Shown one piece after another: positions 56,441 to 64,000 of a DNA stretch of 64,000 nucleotides; position 1 is the first letter of the stretch; each line of letters begins with the position of its first letter. The notes beneath the pieces were generated by a model. The model ran no database searches. It was not told the DNA's origin and saw only the letters and a program-made list of their open reading frames with translations. Origin of the DNA: Kiloniellaceae bacterium (GTDB lineage Bacteria; Pseudomonadota; Alphaproteobacteria; Kiloniellales; Kiloniellaceae); the NCBI GenBank assembly GCA_021776195.1, contig JAJFGK010000075.1:1-64000 (forward strand). The letters are read 5' to 3'. The position numbers and the translations under genes are program-made.

Positions 56441-58009
56441 TCAGGCGCTGGCATCGGAACCCGCGGGGCCCGGGAAATGGCAGTCGGCATCGGGGTCCAG
56501 TGGAAAGACCGGCCGGGGCAGGTGGCGCCAGTCGAAGCGCGAGAGGACCGGACTGGTCAGACCGGGGGTATCGACCTCGATCACCTGAGCCGGCCCGAAC
56601 CAGGGCGCAAAGCCGGCGCGGAAGTGGCCCCGCGATTTTACGCAGACCGTGCGCGCCGCGCCGATGTCGATGCCGAACTGTTCGAAAAACAGAGGGTCGG
56701 CGGTTTGTTGACGATCGCTGATGACGGCGACTTGAACGCCCCCCTCGCCGCCGATTTCGAGCAGCGCGGCAGGCCCCAGTCGGAGCTGGCTGTCCTTGTA
56801 GATGCCAAGCCGGCCGACAATGTCGCCGTCCGCCAGGGCGACCACCCGGGCCGCGGCCGCGAACTCCTTGGCCTGCTCGGTCTCGCCGGCGCGGTTGAAG
56901 CGCGCCTGGAAGCGCCCGCCGATGCCCAACTCGTGGGCTTCTCCGGCCAGGGCGGAATCGACGAAGGATCCCATGAGAACCGAGCGCGCGCCGGCCTCGA
57001 CCAGGGCCGCGAGCAGCCAGGTGGTGTTGCCGCCGGCGCCACCGCCGGGGTTGTCCGCCACCTCGGCGACGATCGTTGCCGGTAGGCTGGGATCGCGGCC
57101 GCGCGCGACGGCCAGGGCCACCGCGTCATCCAGCGCGGTCAAGGGTTTCTGGAACTCCTGGCGCCACGACCAGACCTTTTCGGCGAGTTCGTCGGCCAGG
57201 GCGTCGGCCTCGGCCTGCTCGTCGCGGGCGGTGACCACGATCGAAAGCCCGCACTTGGGCGAGTCGCTGAAGGCGAAGCCGCCCAGGATTGAGACGTTGA
57301 GGATGGTGCCCCCCGTCTCGCGCTTGCGCCTTTGCGCGTAGTCGATGGCCCGGCCATAGGGTCCCTCGGCGGTGAGCAGCGTCACCGTGGGAGGGAACAG
57401 GGGCAGACGCCGGAAGGCGGCCCGGGCCTTGACGCCGGACAGCAGGGTCCGGGTCGCGAGGGCCGCCTCTTCGCCGCGTTCGGCCATGTCGACGTGCGGG
57501 TTGGTCTGATAGCCGATCAGGATGTCGGCGGCGGCCACCATTCGATCGGAGACGTTGGCGTGGAGGTCCAGTGTCACGACTATCGCGACGTCGGGGCCGA
57601 CCGCTTGCCGGACCCGTTCGATCAGCTCGCCATCCGGGTCGTGATCCTCGCTCGCCACCATGGCGCCGTGCTGGCTGAGATAGACCGCATCGAGCGGCAG
57701 CGCGGCGGCAATGCCGGTGACGATCGCGTCGACGGTGGCGCGGAAGAAGGCCTGGTCCACCGGACCCTTGGGTTCGGTATCGGTCAGTAGGGTGGGGATC
57801 GACGTCCAGGGCCCGAGCAGATCCATGGTCTGGACGAAGGCGCTCATCTCGCGGGCGACCGTGCTCGGGCTCCGCCGGGCCTCGGCCATCAGGGCGTTTC
57901 CGGTGAGATTGCAGCGGGCGCGAAAATCCGCTTCGCTGGCGGGTGGCGCGAAGGCGTTGCTCTCCAGCATGATCCCGCCCAGCGCCACGCGTGGCGTGGC
58001 GGGCCTCAT
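56441..58009 (-). CDS. M81-family metallopeptidase (MlrC-like)
   Basis: This 522-residue protein of the microcystinase C/M81 family opens with RVALGGIMLESNAFAPPASEADF. Typical motifs are YLSQHGAMVASEDHDPDGELIERVRQAVGPDVAIVVTLDLHANVSDRMVAAADILIGYQTNPHVDMAERGEEA, which carries several His and Asp metal-ligand candidates. The C-terminal half has VAEVADNPGGGAGGNTTWLLAALVEAG and GGRFQARFNRAGETEQAKEFAAAARVV. MlrC hydrolyses linearised microcystin peptides; the widespread homologues probably act on other peptides. The start at 58009 is chosen by homology; an upstream extension is low in similarity. Confidence 0.88.
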   Translation of the reverse strand: MRPATPRVALGGIMLESNAFAPPASEADFRARCNLTGNALMAEARRSPSTVAREMSAFVQTMDLLGPWTSIPTLLTDTEPKGPVDQAFFRATVDAIVTGIAAALPLDAVYLSQHGAMVASEDHDPDGELIERVRQAVGPDVAIVVTLDLHANVSDRMVAAADILIGYQTNPHVDMAERGEEAALATRTLLSGVKARAAFRRLPLFPPTVTLLTAEGPYGRAIDYAQRRKRETGGTILNVSILGGFAFSDSPKCGLSIVVTARDEQAEADALADELAEKVWSWRQEFQKPLTALDDAVALAVARGRDPSLPATIVAEVADNPGGGAGGNTTWLLAALVEAGARSVLMGSFVDSALAGEAHELGIGGRFQARFNRAGETEQAKEFAAAARVVALADGDIVGRLGIYKDSQLRLGPAALLEIGGEGGVQVAVISDRQQTADPLFFEQFGIDIGAARTVCVKSRGHFRAGFAPWFGPAQVIEVDTPGLTSPVLSRFDWRHLPRPVFPLDPDADCHFPGPAGSDASA

Positions 58010-58189
58010 GGTGCTGGCTCGACGATCGACACGTGGACAACCTCCGTTCGGGCGATGTCGAAAGCCGACATTTCCTGAATGAAACCCGGCCCTGAATGAA
58101 CCCCGAATTGTCTCCAGTGGCAACGTCAAGGATGACGCGAGACAGTGTTACCTGGAATACTTGGGAACCGCGGACCGCCTCGTGGGTGC

Positions 58190-58453
58190 CTAGCGGGCCG
58201 CCGGCTCGGCGCTCTTCTCGGCTTCGGCGCGCTGCTTCTCGACGATCTTGGCGCGCGCTTCCAACAGCGTTTCGTGGAGACCCAGAACCGCCCGGCTGCC
58301 GGTGGTCTGGCAGAGCGCCGGCACCAGGGCATGGACGAAACAGGCCAAAGACCCGGTGAACATGCGCCAGCCGAAGGCGGATGCGAAGGCGGCATGCTCG
58401 CCGTAGCTTTCGCCAACGGAAGCCGGATGGTCGAGGAAGAGTTTTTTGATCAT
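58190..58453 (-). CDS. DUF6356-family small membrane protein, copy 1
   Basis: The 87-residue protein has the signature MIKKLFLDHPASVGESYGEHAAFASAFGWRMFTGSLACFVHALVPALC, with one hydrophobic span near residues 33-50 and a charged C-terminal helix rich in Lys, Glu and Ala. The pattern LFxDHPxSVxExYGEHxxxAxxFGxRM identifies DUF6356, found mainly in alphaproteobacteria and of unknown function. It lies 54 bases downstream of a paralogue on the same strand. The C-terminal Ala-rich tail distinguishes the two. Confidence 0.75.
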   Translation of the reverse strand: MIKKLFLDHPASVGESYGEHAAFASAFGWRMFTGSLACFVHALVPALCQTTGSRAVLGLHETLLEARAKIVEKQRAEAEKSAEPAAR

Positions 58454-58507
58454 CGTGGTTAGCGACTAGCCCTGAAAGGTGAAGAAAACCCTTTCAAGCA
58501 TAGCGCG

Positions 58508-58768
58508 TTAGGCAGCGTCTGCAATCTCCCGCACGGAGGTTTTGTTGGCGCCGGCCTTGCGGTTTCGGTTTGTCACCATCTGGTCGTGCAGTGTCGTAAT
58601 CATCGCGCTGCCGGTCTTGACGAAGAGGAAGGGCAGCAAGGCGTGGACCAAACAGGCCAGTCCGGTCAGGACCATGCGAAAGCCAAAGGAGGAGGCCATG
58701 ACCAGGTGCTCGCCATAGGTCTCGTCGACGCTGGCGGGGTGGTCGGTGAAGAGGCGAGTCAAGGTCAC
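58508..58768 (-). CDS. DUF6356-family small membrane protein, copy 2
   Basis: The 86-residue product shares the same family plan, LTRLFTDHPASVDETYGEHLVMASSFGFRMVLTGLACLVHALLPFLF, with a hydrophobic span and a polar C-terminus containing TLHDQMVTNRNRK. The start is probably GTG 58768, with GGAG 7 bases upstream; a TTG two codons further in (58762) is the alternative. The two DUF6356 genes are arranged in tandem and probably arose by duplication. They diverge from an Lrp-type regulator gene (135-base gap). Confidence 0.72.
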   Translation of the reverse strand: MTLTRLFTDHPASVDETYGEHLVMASSFGFRMVLTGLACLVHALLPFLFVKTGSAMITTLHDQMVTNRNRKAGANKTSVREIADAA

Positions 58769-58903
58769 GGGCGGTCTCCGGTTTGGTTGTCTGAACAGAA
58801 CGTAACGTCGCTGACGGGAAAAATTTTTGCTCAATTTCACAGTACAGAGGAATTTTTAGGAGTTCTATGCTACGAATGTAGAGATTATTAGGAAATTATA
58901 TCG

Positions 58904-59365
58904 ATGGATGCGTTCGATAAGAAAATTCTGACCGCCTTGCAGCGCGATGCGAGCCTGTCCATGGCGGCGCTGGCGGAACAGGTCGGCCTGTCCTCGACGC
59001 CCTGCTGGCGGCGGGTTCAGCTTCTCGAGAAGGCCGGCGTGCTGAAGCGCCGGGTGGCGATCGCCGATGCCGAAGCCCTGAACGTCGCGGTGACGGTCTT
59101 CGTCCGGATCCGCACCGATCAGCACAGCGCCGCCTGGCTCGAACGTTTTCGCAAGGCGGTCTCGGCTATTCCCGAAATCATCGGCCTCTACCGGATGTCG
59201 GGCGACATCGACTATCTGCTGCGTATCGTGGTGCCGGATATCGCCGCCTATGATTCGGTCTATCAGCGCCTGATTCAGAAGGTCCAGTTCGCCGAGGTCA
59301 GCGCCAACTTCGCCATGGAGACGCTCAAGGAGACAACCGAGTTGCCGCTTCACTATGTCGATTGA
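58904..59365 (+). CDS. Lrp/AsnC-family transcriptional regulator
   Basis: This 153-residue regulator has the N-terminal winged HTH MDAFDKKILTALQRDASLSMAALAEQVGLSSTPCWRRVQLLEKAGVLKRRVAI, with the typical SSTPCWRRVQLLEKAGV recognition helix, followed by the RAM ligand-binding domain (VVPDIAAYDSVYQRLIQKVQFAEV). It usually binds an amino acid and forms octamers. The neighbouring cation-transporter gene follows with a possible separate start, and the paired DUF6356 genes diverge. Regulation of the amino-acid-handling genes nearby is plausible but unproved. Confidence 0.9.
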   Translation: MDAFDKKILTALQRDASLSMAALAEQVGLSSTPCWRRVQLLEKAGVLKRRVAIADAEALNVAVTVFVRIRTDQHSAAWLERFRKAVSAIPEIIGLYRMSGDIDYLLRIVVPDIAAYDSVYQRLIQKVQFAEVSANFAMETLKETTELPLHYVD

Positions 59366-59413
59366 GTGTCGCGGGAACTGGGACTAGGGTTTGTCAAGGA
59401 AGGGAGTTTCTTC

Positions 59414-60091
59414 TTGAGCGGAAGTTGCGGACACAACGCAAGCTTCGACGGCGCGTCGCCAGCCTTTCGGCGCGCGCTCTGGGCGGTGATCGCGATCAAC
59501 GCGGTGATGTTCGTGGTCGAGATGACCGCCGGCGTTCTCGGCGGCTCCCAAGCCTTGCAGGCCGACGCCCTGGATTTTCTTGCCGACACCGCGACCTACG
59601 CGCTCAGTCTTTTCGTCATTGGTCGGCCCTTGCTGTGGCGCGCCCGGGCGGCGCTCTTCAAGGGCCTGTCCCTCGGCGCCCTCGGCCTCTGGGTCCTGGG
59701 CAGCACGCTCTATTCGGTCTTCGTTCTGGGCACGCCCCGGGCCGAGATCATGGGGCTGGTCGGTGCCCTGGCGCTGGCCGCCAACCTGGCCAGCGTGTTG
59801 CTGTTGCTGCGCTTTCGAGATGGCGATTCCAACGTGCGCTCGGTCTGGCTCTGCAGCCGCAACGACGCGATCGGCAATGTCGCGGTCCTGGTCGCGGCGC
59901 TGGGGGTCTGGGGCAGCGGCACCGCCTGGCCCGATCTCGCGGTGGCGGCCATCATGGCCAGCCTCTTTCTGAGCGGGGCTGTACAGATCCTGCGTCAGGC
60001 CCTGGGAGAATTGAATACGGTCGCGGCGACGCTGCCGGACTGTCCCCTTTGTGAAGGCCCCGAACCCTGTCCGATGCACGCCCCAACATAA
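59414..60091 (+). CDS. Cation transporter (cation diffusion facilitator-like)
   Basis: This 225-residue membrane protein has about five or six spans. NAVMFVVEMTAGVLGGSQALQADALDFLADTATYALSLF and SVWLCSRNDAIGNVAVLVAAL are CDF-like helices 2 and 5, with the metal-site Asp residues in ADALDFLAD and the ND pair in NDAIGN. It lacks the usual long cytoplasmic C-terminal domain but has a Cys- and Met-bearing tail, CPLCEGPEPCPMHAPT, that may bind a metal. TTG 59414 is chosen as start: GGAAGGGAG lies about 8 bases upstream. Its 3' end overlaps the probable start of a sulfatase gene. Confidence 0.78.
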   Translation: MSGSCGHNASFDGASPAFRRALWAVIAINAVMFVVEMTAGVLGGSQALQADALDFLADTATYALSLFVIGRPLLWRARAALFKGLSLGALGLWVLGSTLYSVFVLGTPRAEIMGLVGALALAANLASVLLLLRFRDGDSNVRSVWLCSRNDAIGNVAVLVAALGVWGSGTAWPDLAVAAIMASLFLSGAVQILRQALGELNTVAATLPDCPLCEGPEPCPMHAPT

Positions 60092-61686
60092 TCCTGATCC
60101 TGGCCGACGACATGGGCTTTGCCGATCTCGGCTGCATGGGCTCGGAGATCAGGACGCCGAACATCGATGCCATGGCCTCGCGCGGTGCGATCCTGACGGC
60201 GCTCTACAATTGCGCGCGCTGCTGCCCGACCCGGGCTTCGCTGTTGACCGGCCTCTATCCGCACAAGGCGGGGATCGGCCATATGGGCACCGACCTGGGC
60301 CGGCCCGCCTATCAGGGTTATCTGCGCCAGGACGCGGTCACCATCGCCGAGTGTCTGCGGCTGGGCGGCTATCGCACCATGATGGCCGGCAAGTGGCACG
60401 TCGGCGGCGACTACGATCCGATGGATGCCGACAACTGGCAACACGGCGATGCCAAGCATCCCACGCCGCGGGACCGGGGCTTCGATCATTTCTATGGTAC
60501 CCTGGACGGCGCGGGCAGCTTCTTCTTCCCCCATTACATCGAAGAGGACGACCGCCGGGTCGAAATCACAGGCGACGACTTTTACCTGACCGATGCGATC
60601 AGCGAGAAGGCCGGCGCAATGATCGGCTCGGCGGTGGCGGACGAGACTCCCTTCTTCCTGTACCTCGCCTACACCGCGCCGCACTGGCCCTTGCAGGCCT
60701 GGCCCGAGGACATCGCCCGCTACGAGGGCCGCTATCGCCAGGGCTGGGACGCGATCCGCACGGCGCGTCACGAGGAAATGCTGGGCCGCGGCCTGCTCGA
60801 CCGCGGCTGGCCGATCTCGCCGCGCGATCCCGACGCGCCGCCCTGGGAGGACGCGCCGCACCCCGACTGGCAGGACCTGCGCATGGCCGTCTATGCCGCG
60901 ATGGTCGATCGCATGGACCAGGGCATCGGCCGTGTAATGGCGACCCTCAGGCGCCTGGGGGTCGAAGACGACACCCTGGTGCTGTTTCTGTCCGACAATG
61001 GCGGCTGCGCCGAGTTCATGTCCGAGGACGGCTGGGCCCGCCACTATCCGGTCGATCTGCCGGGCGGTCGCCGGGTCACGACGGGCAACCTGCCGGACCT
61101 GCGCCCGGGCGATGCCCAGACCTTCATGAGCTACGACCTGCCCTGGGCCAACGTCTCCAACGCGCCCTTCCGGCTCTTCAAGCATTGGGTCCACGAAGGC
61201 GGCATCTCGACGCCGCTGGTGGTGCAGTGGCCGGCCGGCCTGACCAAAGGCGGCCAGGTCAGCGCGACTCCCTGCCATGTGGTCGATATCCTGCCGACGC
61301 TGCTGGAGGCGGCCGGCGTCGCCTATCCACGCGAGCACGCCGACCACGCGATCCAGGCGGCCGACGGCGAGTCGTTGCTCGGTCTCCTGCGCGGCGAGGA
61401 CTGGGCGCGCGAGCAACCGATCTTCTGGGAGCACGAAGGCAATGCGGCGATCCGGCTCGGTGCGTGGAAGCTGGTGCGCCGCAGCGGCCGGCCTTGGGAA
61501 CTCTACAACATGGACCGGGACCGCACCGAACTGCACGACCTGAGCGCGCGCGACCGCCCGACCGTGGATCGCCTGGCCCGCGACCACGCGGCCTGGAGCG
61601 AGACCGTCGGCGTCGTCCCCTGGGACCGCATCGAAGCGGAGGTGATCCGCCTCTGGGCCAGGGGCGGACGGCTCACGGACGGATAG
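60067..61686 (+). CDS. Sulfatase/arylsulfatase-family hydrolase, probable non-canonical start
   Basis: This product of about 539 residues is a sulfatase. The catalytic Cys, converted to formylglycine in active enzymes, is in CCPTRASLLTG (C-x-P-x-R-x-x-x-L-T-G). The N-terminal metal-binding Asp pair lies in LILADDMGFADLG, just before the first ATG (60112). Starting at ATG 60112 would therefore drop those Asp residues. No ATG, GTG or TTG exists between the upstream in-frame stop (60052) and that point, but CTG 60067 has GAAGG 9 bases before it. I place the start there, 25 bases inside the cation-transporter gene. Other motifs include MAGKWHVGGDYD and LFLSDNGG. A maturase gene is not in view, so maturation here is unknown. 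Confidence 0.72.
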   Translation: MSDARPNIILILADDMGFADLGCMGSEIRTPNIDAMASRGAILTALYNCARCCPTRASLLTGLYPHKAGIGHMGTDLGRPAYQGYLRQDAVTIAECLRLGGYRTMMAGKWHVGGDYDPMDADNWQHGDAKHPTPRDRGFDHFYGTLDGAGSFFFPHYIEEDDRRVEITGDDFYLTDAISEKAGAMIGSAVADETPFFLYLAYTAPHWPLQAWPEDIARYEGRYRQGWDAIRTARHEEMLGRGLLDRGWPISPRDPDAPPWEDAPHPDWQDLRMAVYAAMVDRMDQGIGRVMATLRRLGVEDDTLVLFLSDNGGCAEFMSEDGWARHYPVDLPGGRRVTTGNLPDLRPGDAQTFMSYDLPWANVSNAPFRLFKHWVHEGGISTPLVVQWPAGLTKGGQVSATPCHVVDILPTLLEAAGVAYPREHADHAIQAADGESLLGLLRGEDWAREQPIFWEHEGNAAIRLGAWKLVRRSGRPWELYNMDRDRTELHDLSARDRPTVDRLARDHAAWSETVGVVPWDRIEAEVIRLWARGGRLTDG

Positions 61687-61768
61687 GAAGGGTAGGGGTT
61701 TCCTGCCGCCGAAGAACCACCGCCCCGCCAGACCGCCAATGCCACCTCGGCTTCGGATCTCGCCCGCT

Positions 61769-61975
61769 TTACTCGTACTTGAACGACAGCTTCAGCTTGG
61801 TCCGGAAGGCGACGACCTTGCCGCCGTCGATCTGCAGGTCTTGGTCGACGACCTGGGCGATCCTCAGGTCGCGCAATGACTGGCCTGCCTTCTCGACCGC
61901 CGCCGAGGCGGCTTTTTCCCAGGACTCGCTGCTGACACCGACAATTTCTATGACCTTGTAAACGCTCTCTGCCAT
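61769..61975 (-). CDS. Dodecin-family flavin-binding protein
   Basis: This 68-residue product matches dodecin, a small dodecameric protein that stores and buffers FMN, riboflavin or lumichrome. Characteristic segments are VYKVIEIVGVSSESWEKAASAAVEKAGQSLRDLRIAQVV and the beta strand KVVAFRTKLKLSFKYE, including the aromatic that sandwiches the flavin in other members. The length is normal. ATG 61975 has GAGGAGAA upstream. A 13-base tandem repeat array lies in its leader region. The gene is alone, converging with the sulfatase. Confidence 0.9.
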   Translation of the reverse strand: MAESVYKVIEIVGVSSESWEKAASAAVEKAGQSLRDLRIAQVVDQDLQIDGGKVVAFRTKLKLSFKYE

Positions 61976-62011
61976 GATCTTCTCCTCGGGTTTGTGTGAA
62001 TGAATTCGTAT

Positions 62012-62076
62012 GAATGGTCCTGGCGAATGGTCCAGGGGAATGGTCCGGGCGAATGGTCCGGGCGAATGGCCCCGGC
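62012..62076 (+). repeat. 13-base tandem repeat, five copies, in dodecin leader
   Basis: Units GAATGGTCCTGGC, GAATGGTCCAGGG, GAATGGTCCGGGC (twice) and GAATGGCCCCGGC run head to tail from 62012 to 62076. Thirteen is not a multiple of three, so this is non-coding. It is about 40 bases upstream of the dodecin start on the minus strand. Flanks show no further copies. Confidence 0.9.
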
Positions 62077-62159
62077 TGGTCTGTGGCGACCTCCGGTTGC
62101 TCCCGAATTTTTCGTCATGATAGCCCATGTTGGCACCGCGCGATACGCCGCCGTCAGAT

Positions 62160-62690
62160 TCACTCCCCGGTCTCCAGAGGCACGCCCAGGGACTTCAGCA
62201 TCCGCCCCACGCAGACATAGAAGCTGGCGGTGAGGACGAGTTCGACAATTTCGGCCTCGGAGAAGTGCGGCTTCAACGCGTCTATCGTGGCCGCGGACGC
62301 GGCGGGGCCGACGGTGACCTCCTCGGCCAGCCGCAAGGCGGCGGCCTCCGGTGCCGAGAAGCTCGTGGCGATCTCGCCGCGCCGCAAGGCTTCGATCTCG
62401 ATGCCGGTGACTCCAGCCTCGCGGGCCATGGCTTTGTGATGGACCCACTCATAGGATGTCTCGGTGATGGCGGCACCGCGCAGGATCATCATTTCGCGCA
62501 GCCGGCGCGGCGTCGTGGATTCGAGCCGAAGCGGCCAGGCCAAGTCCAACCAGGCCCGCAGCATGGCCGGCGAGTGGCCAAGCACACGGTAGAGATTGGG
62601 GATCCGCGCCCGCCGTTCCCGCACCTCGTCGAAGAGGGCGCGCAGCCGCGGGTCGTCGGGCTCTGGTGAGAGCATCGGCAGGCGGGCCAT
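62160..62690 (-). CDS. Carboxymuconolactone-decarboxylase-family protein (AhpD-like fold)
   Basis: This 176-residue all-helical protein matches the CMD family. Visible features are MARLPMLSPEPDDPRLRALFDEVRERRARIPNLYRVLGHSPAMLRAWLDLAWPLRLESTTPRRLREMMILR and ETSYEWVHHKAMAREAGVTGIEIEALRRG. The redox CxxC pair of AhpD is absent, with YEWVHH in the corresponding stretch, so it belongs to the non-peroxidase branch. Members participate in aromatic lactone metabolism or have unknown roles. The start has no clear ribosome site except a GAGT stretch. It lies upstream of dodecin and downstream of a TauD-like gene, all on the minus strand. Confidence 0.82.
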   Translation of the reverse strand: MARLPMLSPEPDDPRLRALFDEVRERRARIPNLYRVLGHSPAMLRAWLDLAWPLRLESTTPRRLREMMILRGAAITETSYEWVHHKAMAREAGVTGIEIEALRRGEIATSFSAPEAAALRLAEEVTVGPAASAATIDALKPHFSEAEIVELVLTASFYVCVGRMLKSLGVPLETGE

Positions 62691-62752
62691 CGCGGCACTC
62701 CTTCATTGGACCGCCGATCGCAGCCGGCGCTTGCGGAAAACCAAGTCGCTTG

Positions 62753-63805
62753 CTACGGGGCGGCCGCCTCGCCTGGCGGGGTGTAGTAGGTGGTCTTGTC
62801 CGGGCGTGCTTCGATCCCGGCGGTGCCCTTGTGCAGCATGACGCCGGGGGCCATGGGGCGGCCGTCTTCGCGCAGCCAGAGGCGCAGCAGGTGCCGCTTC
62901 AAGGCGGGATCGGGCGAGTCCTCGAAGGCGGTGCGGGTGTGCAGCAGCAGACAGTTGTTGGTGAAGTTGATCTCGCCCGACTCAAGGCGCAGGTCGAGGC
63001 GCACCGCCGGGCGGTTGGCGATCTCATCCATCAGGTCGAGCGCCTCGAGCTCGGCAGCGCTCAGCTCGGCGTGGCCCTCTTCGAGGGCGAGGTCGATGTA
63101 GCCGCGAATGTAGATGGCGCTGGGCACCCCGTCGGTCTCGGAAAAGATCGGAATGCGCGCCGCCGTGACCAGGGGGTCGCCGGGCTGCTGCTCGCCGAAG
63201 CGGTGGTGATGAAAGCCGCGGTAGAGGTGGCCCAGCAGGTCGGGCCGCTCGCGGAGGATCTCATTGTGGATGGTCAAGGCGCTGGCGTAGCCGCTCAGAC
63301 CGCCCTCGGCGGCCGGCCTGATGCAGAGCATGGCGATGTGATCGCAGCGGTCGGTGTGCAGCGCCAGCTCGCGGCTGTTGCGATAGGCGCGCTCGCGCCG
63401 GTCCTTGCCGCCGATGTTCACCACGTCGCCGACCAGATCGCCCATGGTGCTTTGCGAGACCGGCCGGCCAAAGTGACAGCCCAGCCCGAGATACAGCCTG
63501 CGCAGATCGTCGAGTTCGTAACGCTCGACCGGAAGGCCGCGCAACAGCAGAAGACCCCGGCCGCGCAAGACCGTCGCCCGCCAGGCCTCGAGGTCTTCGC
63601 CCAGTTCGTCGAGCGGAAAGGTCGCGGACGTGATGGCGCCGTGGTCGTTGACGGCGCCTTTGAGTCCGGCCAGGGCCCGTTCCAGGGCGGCGATGTGGCG
63701 CCGGGTCAGGTCGATCGAAAAGTCGTCCTTCGAGGCGAAGTCGGTCGCCTTCCAGGCCGCCGGGTGATCGAAGCGATGGTAGCGATTTGTCGGCATGGAC
63801 GGCAT
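62753..63805 (-). CDS. TauD/TfdA-family dioxygenase, second type
   Basis: This 350-residue non-heme iron dioxygenase belongs to the longer TauD-related group (DUF4440-free, gamma-butyrobetaine-hydroxylase-like relatives). The iron-site His-X-Asp is in ELALHTDRCDHIAMLCIRPAAEGG, and the distal His in FTNNCLLLHTRTAFED, followed by RLWLRED. Others of this type act on gamma-butyrobetaine, trimethyllysine or hydroxylated antibiotics. ATG 63805 (GGATC upstream) or 63796 is possible; I used the former. It has no obvious relation to the TauD gene at 52622, and a divergent partner starts at the right window edge. Confidence 0.82.
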   Translation of the reverse strand: MPSMPTNRYHRFDHPAAWKATDFASKDDFSIDLTRRHIAALERALAGLKGAVNDHGAITSATFPLDELGEDLEAWRATVLRGRGLLLLRGLPVERYELDDLRRLYLGLGCHFGRPVSQSTMGDLVGDVVNIGGKDRRERAYRNSRELALHTDRCDHIAMLCIRPAAEGGLSGYASALTIHNEILRERPDLLGHLYRGFHHHRFGEQQPGDPLVTAARIPIFSETDGVPSAIYIRGYIDLALEEGHAELSAAELEALDLMDEIANRPAVRLDLRLESGEINFTNNCLLLHTRTAFEDSPDPALKRHLLRLWLREDGRPMAPGVMLHKGTAGIEARPDKTTYYTPPGEAAAP

Positions 63806-63897
63806 GATCCGGCGCAATGTCGAAAAGGTCAATCTTGTCTCTCGCTGGATCTCGTGCTGGATTACAGTCGCTGGCGAGAGGGTGGAGGAGCGTGACC

Positions 63898-64000
63898 ATG
63901 GCAGAGCGCGAGGCGCGAGAACCCCTGGGCGGCCCGGCGGCCTGGACCGGCGCCGAGCTCGAGCGCGACGGGAGCTGGATCTGGCCGCTGGAAGAGCCCG
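63898..64000 (+). CDS. Start of a TauD/TfdA-like dioxygenase (3' end outside window)
   Basis: Only 34 codons are visible (start ATG 63898 with GGTGGAGGAG about 8 bases upstream). They contain GGPAAWTGAELERDGSWIWPLEEP, which resembles the N-terminal GPSAWxGxxLxxxxxWxxxL segment of a group of TauD-like dioxygenases. It would be divergent from the TauD-like gene at 62753-63805, with a 92-base gap. The family assignment is tentative because the catalytic part is not in view. Confidence 0.5.
   Translation, partial: MAEREAREPLGGPAAWTGAELERDGSWIWPLEEP

Overview
The window looks like chromosomal DNA of a free-living, GC-rich alphaproteobacterium. The evidence is strong GC bias at third codon positions, single-copy housekeeping genes of proteobacterial type (recO, glnS, proS, parC, nrdAB, cimA, Sua5-type synthase, cysQ), many acyl-CoA dehydrogenases and short-chain dehydrogenases, DUF6356 and DUF2167 proteins, and short flagellins. 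A Rhodospirillales/Kiloniellales-type lineage is my guess, not shown by the sequence. No rRNA, tRNA, CRISPR array or complete insertion sequence was seen.

Layout. 1-3.5 kb is an acyl-CoA catabolism run (isovaleryl-CoA dehydrogenase end, RraA-like protein, SDR, second acyl-CoA dehydrogenase). 3.6-11.1 kb holds an OmpA-family envelope protein with a clear promoter and terminator, recO, an FMN-binding oxidase-like protein, a TPR protein, glnS and a secreted sugar dehydrogenase. 11.1-12.97 kb is a compositionally different insert carrying a TIR-domain protein and a small membrane protein; it is the best candidate for an undescribed (probably anti-phage) system. 13-25 kb returns to core genes: citramalate synthase, TrmJ-like methyltransferase, DinB, two EamA transporters, DUF1989, DUF2167, a DmdC-like dehydrogenase, PilZ, GNAT, RidA and a pentapeptide-repeat protein with a duplicated head module.

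25-34.6 kb holds proS (long form, with editing-type insertion) coupled to an SDR, a 165-bp MITE-like element, two tandem flagellins, two small envelope genes, a CoA-ligase/enoyl-CoA hydratase pair followed by a decayed amidohydrolase, a repeat-bearing lipoprotein and an AT-rich stretch with a possible orphan membrane gene. 34.6-48 kb carries an FAD oxidase coupled to Sua5, a large membrane protein, cysQ, nrdAB with NrdR-like and DnaA-box sites upstream, a glycine-zipper lipoprotein, an atypical SDR and parC.

48-64 kb is catabolic and accessory: a divergent LysE/AraC pair, a class-V aminotransferase, an amine-oxidase-like flavoprotein, two or three TauD-type dioxygenases, a class II aldolase, a gamma-glutamyltransferase-like hydrolase, an M81 peptidase, paired DUF6356 proteins, an Lrp regulator, a cation transporter overlapping a sulfatase with an apparently non-canonical start, dodecin preceded by 13-bp tandem repeats, and a CMD-family protein. 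These fit scavenging of amines, amino acids, peptides and sulfate esters, although no complete pathway can be read from the window.
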